From NCBI GenBank assembly GCA_005883245.1, contig VAXT01000158.1, positions 1 to 5,492 on the forward strand: a stretch of 5,492 nucleotides of DNA. The letters run 5' to 3'. Of this stretch, positions 1 through 5,269 are shown one piece after another. The translations under genes and the position numbers were made by a program. The stretch's first letter is position 1. Every line of letters starts with the position of its first letter. The notes beneath the pieces are model-generated. The model did no database searches, was not told the DNA's origin, and saw only the letters and a program-made list of their open reading frames with translations. This DNA comes from Actinomycetota bacterium (lineage in GTDB: Bacteria > Actinomycetota > Thermoleophilia > Gaiellales > Gaiellaceae).

Positions 1-2
1 TC

Positions 3-254
3 TTCCTCGACCCGTGGGCGGTGCTCGGCTTCTGGTGCGTCTTCACGAGCCTCCAGCTTCTGCTCGGCTGGTACGCGTTCCGGCTCGATCGCGAGTCGCC
101 GCGCGTCCTGTGGGCGATGCCGCTCCAGCAGCTCGTCTACCGCCAGCTGATGTACCTCGTCGTCGTCGAGTCGGTGCTGACCGCGATCCAGGGCAGCCGC
201 CTGCACTGGCGCCCCATCGCGCGCCACGGCGAGATCGAGGTCAAGCCCTCCTAG
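3..254 (+). CDS. C-terminal end of a membrane glycosyltransferase, family 2 type (partial, 5' end outside window)
   Basis: The open frame enters from the left edge and ends at TAG 252-254, leaving 83 residues. Two hydrophobic segments are visible, at about residues 7-26 and 53-72. The stretch between them ends in VYRQLMYLVVVESVLTAI, and the tail has RLHWRPIARHGEI. From family knowledge, this layout (a membrane helix, a short loop with a conserved YRQ-type motif, a last helix, then a basic tail with an R-x-W motif) is typical of the C-terminus of processive or polysaccharide-type GT2 enzymes. Such enzymes transfer sugars from nucleotide-sugar donors at the inner face of the membrane and are sometimes fused to a polysaccharide deacetylase. 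The catalytic domain (DxD, QxxRW motifs) lies outside the window, so donor and product cannot be told. It converges with the cupredoxin-like gene, sharing 2 bases at the stop codons, and no terminator hairpin lies between them. Confidence 0.75.
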   Translation, partial: FLDPWAVLGFWCVFTSLQLLLGWYAFRLDRESPRVLWAMPLQQLVYRQLMYLVVVESVLTAIQGSRLHWRPIARHGEIEVKPS

Positions 255-529
255 GTTCTCGGGCGGACGCGGAGCCGCGCCTTCATGCCGCGCAGCGCGT
301 GGTCGGCCATCGTGCACTTGAGCACGTAGAGCCCGGGCTTGAGGCGGAGCGTGGCGGTTTCCCGCGTGCCTGGGAGCGCGCCGGGCATGGTCGTGACCTT
401 CGTCGTGCCGACCTTCCGCAGCGTGAGGTTGTGCGCGACCACCTGGACACGGCCCAGCGGCGCCGCGGCCTGTGCGGGAAGCGCTCCTGCGCAGCCGGCC
501 AGAACGAGCAGGAACGCGAGCCGCTTCAT
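251..529 (-). CDS. Minimal cupredoxin (plastocyanin-like) secreted protein, 92 aa
   Basis: The ATG at 529-527 overlaps the stop of the upstream DUF1501 gene as ATGA, which favours this start over one 23 codons earlier that lies inside that gene. The N-terminus MKRLAFLLVLAGCAGALPAQA is a signal peptide. It can be read as a lipoprotein signal (lipobox L-A-G-C, Cys13, rather close to the start) or as a type I signal cleaved after AQA near residue 21. The mature part has HN at 33-34, then PGxYxLKC with Cys72, His77 and Met82 in the spacing C-x4-H-x4-M. Known type 1 copper sites use His, Cys, His and Met, and the last three have exactly this pattern in plastocyanin/sulfocyanin-like domains. At about 70 mature residues it is shorter than the usual cupredoxin of about 100, and the usual leading strands before the first His are largely missing. 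As last gene of the operon it is a plausible electron carrier or copper-binding partner of the exported DUF1501/DUF1800 proteins. Copper binding is inferred. Confidence 0.72.
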   Translation of the reverse strand: MKRLAFLLVLAGCAGALPAQAAAPLGRVQVVAHNLTLRKVGTTKVTTMPGALPGTRETATLRLKPGLYVLKCTMADHALRGMKARLRVRPRT

Positions 530-1896
530 TGCAGGAGCGGCACCCGGGCGAACGACTTCGCGTACGGGACGACCGCGGCGGCGTCGGTGGAGAGCCACTG
601 CTCGAGCACCGAGCAGTAGACGCTGCGGTAGTCGACGGTCGCCTTGAGGTTGCCGTCCTCGTCCAGCCCGCCTCGCAGGCCGGGAAACTCGCCGATCATC
701 GTCCCGCGCACGCGCGAGCCCATGAGCAGGCCGATCCCGGCGGCGCCGTGGTCCGTGCCGTCGGAGCCGTTCTCCTCGGCGCGGCGGCCGAACTCCGACC
801 AGACGAGCGTCAGCACGCGGTTCCCGAGCCCGCGCGCCTCGAGGTCGTGTTGGAACGCGAGCAGCGTCTTGCTCGCGAGCTCGAGGTTGTCGGACAGGTC
901 CTGCGCCTGGTCCGAGTGGGTGTCGTACCCGCCGTTCGCGCTCAGGGCGACGCAGTGCAACGGCAGGCCGGCAGCGAGCATCGCGGCCAGCCCGGCCATC
1001 TGATCCGGGAAGCCGCTGTTCGACTGCGGGTACGGGACCGGAGGCTGGAAGCCGCCGTTGAACGGCTCGAGCTGCTGGCGTAGCCGATGCGACTGGAATG
1101 TGACTGCCCGCGCCCCGGCGAGCGCCTTGTCGTGGCCGCGCGACGAGCCGAGCGAACCGATCGCCGCGAGCATGCGCTCCTCCACCTGGCCCCAGACGCC
1201 CGGCGCCCAGAACGAGTACTCGCCCGCGCCGCTCAGGGCCGCGACCGGCTTCTTCGCGGTCGCCAGTGACGGCGAGAGCTCGCCGTCGAGGCTCACGCCC
1301 TGGAGCGGGTTGTCGGGCTTGCCGACGTGGTCGAGGTAACGGCCGAGCCAGCCGGTCTGGAGCCGCGGGTCGGTGTCTCCGACCTCCCAGTAGTGGCGGG
1401 ACGTGAAGTGCGACTGGTCCGCGTTCGTGTATCCGACCGCGGGGAGCACGGCCAGCTTGCCCTCGGCGTGCAGCGCGTGGAAGGCGGCTGCGGATGGATG
1501 CCAGCGCAGTCGCGTGTCCTCGGGGAAGACGAGCCCCGAGTCGGCCAGCGCGAGCTTCGGACGCAGCCGGCGGTAGTCGGGATCGCCGTGCGGGAAGAGG
1601 ACGGACAGCGAGTCGATGCCTCCGTCGAGGAAGACCGTGACGAGCACGGTGTCGGGCGGCCCGGCCGCGAGCGCCTGCGCGATGCCGTGGTCGAGCGCGC
1701 GCGGCGCGAGCGAGGTCGCCCCGTAGACGGCGATCGCCATCCCGAGGGAGCGGGCCAGGAAGTTGCGCCGGTCGAGCCCCGTCCCGGCGGGGAGCGGCAT
1801 GCCCGGCTCGATGTCGGGCAGCCCTGCGCCGGCCTGCGCGGCGGCCTTGCGCAGGAGGGCGGAACGTGAGTGCTCGGTGCAGTCGTGGTGCGACAT
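526..1896 (-). CDS. DUF1501 family protein, Tat-exported, alkaline phosphatase/sulfatase superfamily, 456 aa
   Basis: I chose the ATG at 1896-1894. It overlaps the DUF1800 stop by one base (TGATG), and the residues from here to the twin arginine look like family sequence. A further 28 in-frame codons upstream lie inside the DUF1800 gene. A twin-arginine signal DRRNFLARS (Arg43-Arg44) is followed by a hydrophobic run to about residue 64, so export is by Tat in folded form. DUF1501 landmarks follow in order: VFLDGGIDSL (88-97), FPHGDPDY (101-108), SHFTSRHYWEVG (162-173), GGYDTH (322-327), WSEFGRR (366-372) and NGSDGTDHG (376-384). In this superfamily Asp/His residues in such motifs hold metal ions; here Asp95, Asp325/His327 and Asp382/His383 are the candidates. 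The substrate is unknown. DUF1501 and DUF1800 genes are a recurrent pair in many phyla, as seen here. An internal ATG at 1800 would give a shorter Tat n-region and is a possible alternative start. Confidence 0.9.
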   Translation of the reverse strand: MSHHDCTEHSRSALLRKAAAQAGAGLPDIEPGMPLPAGTGLDRRNFLARSLGMAIAVYGATSLAPRALDHGIAQALAAGPPDTVLVTVFLDGGIDSLSVLFPHGDPDYRRLRPKLALADSGLVFPEDTRLRWHPSAAAFHALHAEGKLAVLPAVGYTNADQSHFTSRHYWEVGDTDPRLQTGWLGRYLDHVGKPDNPLQGVSLDGELSPSLATAKKPVAALSGAGEYSFWAPGVWGQVEERMLAAIGSLGSSRGHDKALAGARAVTFQSHRLRQQLEPFNGGFQPPVPYPQSNSGFPDQMAGLAAMLAAGLPLHCVALSANGGYDTHSDQAQDLSDNLELASKTLLAFQHDLEARGLGNRVLTLVWSEFGRRAEENGSDGTDHGAAGIGLLMGSRVRGTMIGEFPGLRGGLDEDGNLKATVDYRSVYCSVLEQWLSTDAAAVVPYAKSFARVPLLQ

Positions 1897-3239
1897 CAGC
1901 TCGTCTGCTGGTCCGGGGACACGGCGATCAGGTGGCGGAGCGCGTTCTCGATCAGCACCGGGTACTGCTCCTTCTTCCATTTCCGGTCGGCGTCAGCGAT
2001 CGCGTGGTGGGCGAACGTCGTGAGGGCGCGCTTCGTCGGCGGCGTCAGGCGCGGCCGGCCCCAGTACTCGAGCGCGCGGGCGAGCAGCTTGTCCGCGTTC
2101 AGCGGCGCCTTGTCGTCGTCTTTCAGCACCGAGGGCCGAAGCACGCGGCCCACGAGGTTCCAGCGGGCGAGGAAGGACGCGGTGTCGAGCCAGCGGTCGT
2201 CCTGCCAGCCGGCGACGTTCGGCGGGTAGAAGAGCTGCTGGCCGGCCTGGCTCGAGAGCCACGTCCAGGCGTCGGTGTCGATCCCGCGCCGCCGCGCGCG
2301 CAGCATCCCGGCGAGGTAGACGACCGGCGGCTTGACCATGCGCGGGCCGTTGTAGAGGAGCGGATGCTTGAGGATCGCCTCGACGACCGGTCGGATCGCG
2401 TAGTGGTTGCGCACGTAGAGCTTCTCGAGCGCGCCCCGCGTCGCGGCCGGCGGATCGACCGGGATGAAGTAGCTCCAGAGCTTCCCGACGAAGAACGACG
2501 CGTGCTTCGGATGATGGACGGCGAGCCGGCAGGAGTCCTGCCAGTCGAAGTGACCGTGGTTGCCGAAGATCCGCTTCGTGCCGGTGTCGTGGCGCCGCGA
2601 GTCGTAGTGGAAGTTGACCGGGCCCTTGTCGTCGTCCCAGTCGTTCCGCCACCCGGTCAGCGCCCTCGCCTGCTCGCGGACGTCTCGCTCCGTGTAGCCG
2701 CGGCTCGCGCCGAGCGTGAAGAGCTCCATCATCTCGCGCCCGTAGTTCTCGTTCGGCGCGTCCTTCTCGTTGTCGGTGCCGTTCAGCCAGAGCAGCATCG
2801 CCGGGTCCTTCGTGACCGCGAGCAGCAGCCGGTAGAACGATCCGAGGCCGTGGCTGCGGAAGAGCCCGTTCTGCTGGAGCATCAGACGCTGCGAGCCGAC
2901 CCCGGCGTTCGAAGTCGCGAACCAGTCGTGCCAGACGAGCGTCATCCGCTCGACGAGCGACCGGTTCGAGCGCACCATCCGGTCGAGCCACCACAGGTGG
3001 TCGTGCCCCCAGGCGTCGATCGGCGCGATCGGGTGACCGTCGTCGTCGACGGGCTTGGGGCCGATCAGGCGGTCGCGCTTCGGATGCGTGAGCGAATGGA
3101 CGGCCCCGCGTAGGCCCTTCTTCGCGAGCCGGTTCTCCTCACCCGGTCGCGGGCCGAAACCGGCACGCCACAGCAGGCGCTCGGCCTGGGCAGGGCCGAA
3201 GTGGCCCCGGTACACGGGAATTCTGGGTGCGCGAGACAC
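1896..3239 (-). CDS. DUF1800 family protein, 447 aa
   Basis: It starts at GTG 3239-3237, 27 bases after the CNBD gene stop. Only weak purine-rich sequence precedes the start. Hallmarks of DUF1800 run the whole length: LLWRAGFGP (22-30), LVWHDWFATS (101-110), DPAMLLWLNG followed by DNEKDAPNENYGREMMELFTLG (145-177), YTERDVREQARALTGW (182-197), a KLWSYF segment in the middle, a KPPVVYLAGMLRA segment, and GQQLFYPPNVAGW (333-345). The biochemical function of the family is not established. It is nearly always encoded beside DUF1501, as here, and the stop/start overlap TGATG implies translational coupling and probably a stoichiometric partnership. No Sec or Tat signal is visible at the N-terminus (the protein begins MSRAPRIPVYRGHFG). 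It is therefore either cytoplasmic or carried out with the Tat-targeted DUF1501 partner; the second is inference. The C-terminal part is rich in charged residues, with no membrane segment. Confidence 0.92.
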   Translation of the reverse strand: MSRAPRIPVYRGHFGPAQAERLLWRAGFGPRPGEENRLAKKGLRGAVHSLTHPKRDRLIGPKPVDDDGHPIAPIDAWGHDHLWWLDRMVRSNRSLVERMTLVWHDWFATSNAGVGSQRLMLQQNGLFRSHGLGSFYRLLLAVTKDPAMLLWLNGTDNEKDAPNENYGREMMELFTLGASRGYTERDVREQARALTGWRNDWDDDKGPVNFHYDSRRHDTGTKRIFGNHGHFDWQDSCRLAVHHPKHASFFVGKLWSYFIPVDPPAATRGALEKLYVRNHYAIRPVVEAILKHPLLYNGPRMVKPPVVYLAGMLRARRRGIDTDAWTWLSSQAGQQLFYPPNVAGWQDDRWLDTASFLARWNLVGRVLRPSVLKDDDKAPLNADKLLARALEYWGRPRLTPPTKRALTTFAHHAIADADRKWKKEQYPVLIENALRHLIAVSPDQQTS

Positions 3240-3266
3240 TGGGCGATCCCGCTTTCGCCATCGGCC

Positions 3267-3695
3267 TTACCCGTCCTCGCCTGAACCCCCGGAAGGTGCC
3301 TGGTCATCGGCGAACAACGGGCGCACGAACTCGTCGAACGTCTCCTTGTCGCAGCTGGCGAGCGTCGTCGGCACGAGCGCGGTCACCGACGCGGTGCGGG
3401 GCACATGCATCGTCAGCGCGACCTCGCCGAAGTAGTCCCCGGGCCGAAGCATCCTTCTCGGGCCGAGGCCGCCCTGGTTGCTGACGGCGACCAGCCCGCG
3501 CAGGATGACGTAGAAGTGGTCGCCCTCCTCGCCCTCGAGGACGATCGGGTCGCCCGGAGCCACGTCGGCCCGCCGCATGTTGTGCGCGAGCTTGGTGAGC
3601 ACCTCACCGGGGAGCTCCTGGAAGAGCCCGATGCGCGCGAGCTCGGTGACGGTCGCTGTAGCGAAGCGTGGCACGGGGCCTATTGTTGCGGACAT
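3267..3695 (-). CDS. Stand-alone cyclic nucleotide-binding domain protein (Crp/Fnr-type sensor domain without DNA-binding domain), 142 aa
   Basis: The CNBD fold is visible from about residue 18 to 128. It starts with LARIGLFQELPGEVLTKLA, followed by the beta-roll glycine pattern VAPGDPIVLEGEEGDHFYVILRGLVAV (45-71). The phosphate-binding cassette is PGDYFGEVALTMHVPRTASV (85-104). In cAMP-binding members of this family Glu91 would contact the ribose and Arg100 the cyclic phosphate; both are present, so nucleotide binding is plausible. The protein ends about 20 residues after the domain in a Gly/Asp/Ser-rich tail, with no helix-turn-helix, so it is not a complete Crp-type transcription factor. 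It is the first gene of the operon leading to DUF1800, DUF1501 and the cupredoxin. The ATG start (3695-3693) shares its CATG with the divergent Nudix gene. A GTG at 3674 (residue 8) is a possible alternative start that would free room for a leader. The ligand and partner are unknown. Confidence 0.85.
   Translation of the reverse strand: MSATIGPVPRFATATVTELARIGLFQELPGEVLTKLAHNMRRADVAPGDPIVLEGEEGDHFYVILRGLVAVSNQGGLGPRRMLRPGDYFGEVALTMHVPRTASVTALVPTTLASCDKETFDEFVRPLFADDQAPSGGSGEDG
3681..3686 (+). promoter_or_regulatory. Possible -10 element (TATTGT) for leaderless transcription of the Nudix gene
   Basis: TATTGT fits the TANNNT -10 consensus known from actinobacteria and stands out in very GC-rich surroundings. 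Seven bases (3687-3693) separate it from the A of the Nudix ATG at 3694, the spacing expected if transcription starts on the start codon itself. No Shine-Dalgarno sequence precedes that ATG, which agrees with a leaderless message. No convincing -35 hexamer is seen 16-18 bases upstream. The element lies inside the coding sequence of the divergent CNBD gene if that gene uses its ATG. Confidence 0.4.
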
Positions 3696-4206
3696 GGGCG
3701 AGCTCGATCAGTGGAAGCACTGTCCGCGCTGCGGAGCCGACGCCGAGCCGGTAGCGGGCCTGCTCGAGTGTCCCGAGTGTGGCTTCCGCGTCTACGCGAG
3801 CTCGAAGCCGACCGCGAGCGCGGTGTGCGTCGACGACGAAGGCCGCGTCCTGCTCTCGCGGCGGGGCATCGATCCGTTCGCCGGCAAGTGGGACCTTCCG
3901 GGCGGGTTCGTCGACGAAGAGGAGCACCCCCGCGACTGCGTGCGTCGCGAGCTTCGCGAGGAGGCGGGGGTCGAGATCGAGCCACTCGAGCTGCTCGGCG
4001 TCTGGATCGACCGCTACGGCGGGAACGGCTCGGCTGCGGTCACGCTCAACTTCTACTGGACCGCGCGCATCGTCGAGGGCACGCCCGAGCCGCACGACGA
4101 CGTCGCCGAGCTCCGCTGGTTTCCGCCGTCCGAGGTCCCGGCCGACGAGCTGGCGTTCCCGCACACGCGCGACGTGCTAGCGCTCGTCCGGCAGCAGCAC
4201 GCGTAG
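3694..4206 (+). CDS. Nudix hydrolase with N-terminal zinc ribbon, 170 aa
   Basis: The protein begins MGELDQWKHCPRCG, and two CxxC pairs (Cys10/Cys13 and Cys26/Cys29) form a zinc ribbon. A Nudix domain follows, with a perfect Nudix box at residues 71-93 (G-x5-E-x7-R-E-L-R-E-E-A-G-V). The box glutamates bind the divalent metals that hydrolyse a nucleoside diphosphate linked to another group. The lead-in KWDLPGG (65-71) is typical. The ribbon-plus-Nudix layout resembles NudC-like NADH pyrophosphatases and ADP-ribose-type hydrolases, but I do not see the SQPWPFPxS motif that marks true NudC, so the substrate is left open. Any upstream start would run into the divergent CNBD gene, and the ATG at 3694 sits just before the zinc ribbon, so it is preferred. 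The enzyme is probably cytoplasmic. The last 30 bases overlap the 3' end of the convergent kinase remnant. Confidence 0.9.
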   Translation: MGELDQWKHCPRCGADAEPVAGLLECPECGFRVYASSKPTASAVCVDDEGRVLLSRRGIDPFAGKWDLPGGFVDEEEHPRDCVRRELREEAGVEIEPLELLGVWIDRYGGNGSAAVTLNFYWTARIVEGTPEPHDDVAELRWFPPSEVPADELAFPHTRDVLALVRQQHA

Positions 4207-4636
4207 CGCGCCGGGCTCGACCTCGAAGCGCAGCGGCGTCTCGAGCTCGGTTGCCTCGCTGTCGATCGCCGCCTCGAGCCGACCGGCCCGAGCATCCACG
4301 GTCAAGGCTTCGAGCGACTGCTCCTCCCAGGTGCTCGGGAGCCAACCCTGCGCGACGTAGACGTACAGGGCGCCCTCGTTCGACCGGTGCGCCTTCAGCC
4401 GCGCGAACGACTTGCCGTGCCCGCTCCGGTGACGAGCCTTGCGTACAGCCCCAACGAGACGTTGTTCAGCCGGCGATTCCGAGAGGACCGTCCACGGCCT
4501 GCCGCGCTATCTCCGACGCGGCTTCGTCGGGGCCGAGAACGTGCGTTTCGATCCCCAGCCGGGTCGCTGCGGCGCGGAGCGTCTCCGCCTTCGAGCCTCG
4601 ACCGGAGCGCGGGTTGATGAGAAGGAAGCCGCCCAT
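4177..4636 (-). pseudogene. Degraded diacylglycerol kinase family gene (internal deletions and frameshifts)
   Basis: Three pieces of one lipid-kinase-like protein lie in order on the minus strand in three reading frames. Piece 1 (ATG 4636 to about 4469) encodes 56 residues starting MGGFLLINPRSGRGS, the N-terminal NPxSG signature of the DAGK catalytic domain. It runs to PLGIAG, where a GGDGS motif should follow, and instead meets TGA 4468-4466. Piece 2 (4469 to about 4431) reads LNNVSLGLYARLV, a segment that normally lies far downstream. Piece 3 (about 4431 to TAG 4179-4177) reads HGKSFARLKAH, jumps to NEGALYVYVAQGWLPSTWEE, and ends in the typical C-terminal lobe (LEAAIDSEATELETPLRF, then PGALRVLLP). 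About 153 residues remain against the roughly 280-300 expected of the family. The ATP-binding GGDG region and part of the middle are gone, so it should be inactive. Intact relatives phosphorylate lipids such as diacylglycerol at the membrane. The 3' end overlaps the Nudix gene by 30 bases. Confidence 0.85.
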
Positions 4637-4663
4637 CGCGTTAGCATCGCCCTCAATCCCCGG

Positions 4664-4670
4664 AAAGGAG
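4664..4670 (+). promoter_or_regulatory. Strong Shine-Dalgarno site for the CADD-like gene
   Basis: AAAGGAG lies five bases before the GTG at 4676 and is the best ribosome binding site in the window. It fixes the start of the CADD-like gene at GTG and rules out the longer open frame upstream, which only shadows the kinase remnant. The promoter should lie in or just upstream of the 39-base gap at 4637-4675. A TAGCAT (4642-4647) fits the TANNNT -10 pattern, but no -35 hexamer stands at proper spacing, so I do not call the promoter. Confidence 0.75.
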
Positions 4671-4675
4671 CCTTT

Positions 4676-5263
4676 GTGAAACTCATCGAGAGGATCGACG
4701 CCGCCCGCGAGCGTTGGAACGTGCTCGAGCATCCTTTCTACCAGCGGTGGAGCTGCGGCGAGCTGACCCGCGACGAGCTGGCGCACTACGCCGGCGAGTA
4801 CCGGCACGCCGTCGTCGCCCTCGCGGACACGGCCGTGGAGACCGGCAACGAGGAGCACGCACGCGAGGAGGCGGAGCACGTCTGGCTGTGGGACGAGTTC
4901 GTGGCCGCCTTCGGCGCGAAGACCCACGGGGAGCCGAGCCCCGAGACGGCCGAGTGCGTGACCGCGTGGACGGCTCCCGGGAACCGGCGCGAGGCGCTGG
5001 CGGTCATGTACGCGATCGAGGCGGGACAGCCGGCGGTCTCACGGGCGAAGCTCGACGGGCTCGCCGCGCACTACGGGGTCGCAACCGACGAGCCGGGCGC
5101 CGCCTACTTCGCGCTCCACTCCGAGCGCGACCACGAGCACGCCGCGGAGTCCCGCCGGGAGCTCGAGCAGATCGGCGACGCGGACGCTGATCGTCTGGTC
5201 GAGGTTGCGGAAGCGGCGCTTCGGGGTAACTGGACCTTGCTGGATGGAGTCGACGCCGGGTAG
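4676..5263 (+). CDS. CADD-like / TenA-PqqC superfamily iron-dependent oxygenase (heme-oxygenase-like diiron fold), 195 aa
   Basis: It starts at GTG after a strong AAAGGAG site. The N-terminal HPFYQRWSCGELTRDELAHYA (19-39) is characteristic of the TENA/THI-4/PqqC superfamily. Metal-ligand positions of the diiron branch are visible: HVWLW (His68), Glu115 in YAIEAGQP, and LHSERDHEHA giving His148-x3-Asp152-x2-His155. The first Glu ligand is unclear (Glu60 or Glu64). From memory of CADD (Chlamydia protein associating with death domains), its ligands Glu142/His174/Asp178/His181 and residues Tyr27, Tyr43, Trp92, Lys152 and Tyr170 have counterparts here: Glu115/His148/Asp152/His155 and Tyr22, Tyr38, Trp72, Lys125 and Tyr144. 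CADD makes p-aminobenzoate for folate from its own tyrosine and lysine side chains. That role is inferred here, and another oxygenase activity is possible. It lacks the PqqC-type context of other pqq genes. It is probably cytoplasmic and co-transcribed with the DUF2231 gene 6 bases downstream. Confidence 0.8.
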   Translation: MKLIERIDAARERWNVLEHPFYQRWSCGELTRDELAHYAGEYRHAVVALADTAVETGNEEHAREEAEHVWLWDEFVAAFGAKTHGEPSPETAECVTAWTAPGNRREALAVMYAIEAGQPAVSRAKLDGLAAHYGVATDEPGAAYFALHSERDHEHAAESRRELEQIGDADADRLVEVAEAALRGNWTLLDGVDAG

Positions 5264-5269
5264 TAACCG

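Noticed and set aside
245..262. Terminator between the converging glycosyltransferase and operon ends
   Set aside because: The stop codons overlap, and no hairpin with a T tract is present on either strand.
530..598. Longer start for the cupredoxin-like protein
   Set aside because: The extra 23 residues are basic, lie inside the DUF1501 gene and would bury the signal peptide. The ATGA overlap favours 529.
1993..2994. Minus-strand open frame of about 333 codons inside DUF1800
   Set aside because: It is an alternative frame of the real DUF1800 gene, composed mostly of Arg, Ala and Pro, with no family signature.
1866..3113. Long plus-strand open frame (about 415 codons) opposite DUF1800
   Set aside because: It lies antisense to a clear DUF1800 gene, its translation is rich in Arg/Val/Ala/Glu with no recognisable domain, and such mirror frames are common in high-GC DNA.
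3267..3330. Helix-turn-helix domain at the end of the CNBD protein
   Set aside because: The residues after the domain are a short Gly/Asp/Ser-rich tail ending in TAA, and no helix-turn-helix-like sequence is found in the 27-base gap that follows.
4439..4675. N-terminal extension of the CADD-like gene upstream of the GTG
   Set aside because: The frame is open but lies antisense to the kinase remnant and shows no family sequence, and the strong AAAGGAG site places the start at 4676.
3405..4679. Long plus-strand open frame (about 424 codons) across the CNBD, Nudix and kinase-remnant region
   Set aside because: It overlaps the Nudix gene in another frame and is antisense to the CNBD gene. Its arginine-rich, low-complexity translation has no motifs.
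4637..4927. N-terminal extension of the kinase remnant into the CADD-like gene
   Set aside because: The extra residues are the antisense reading of the CADD-like gene. DAGK family similarity starts exactly at MGGFLLINPRSG.
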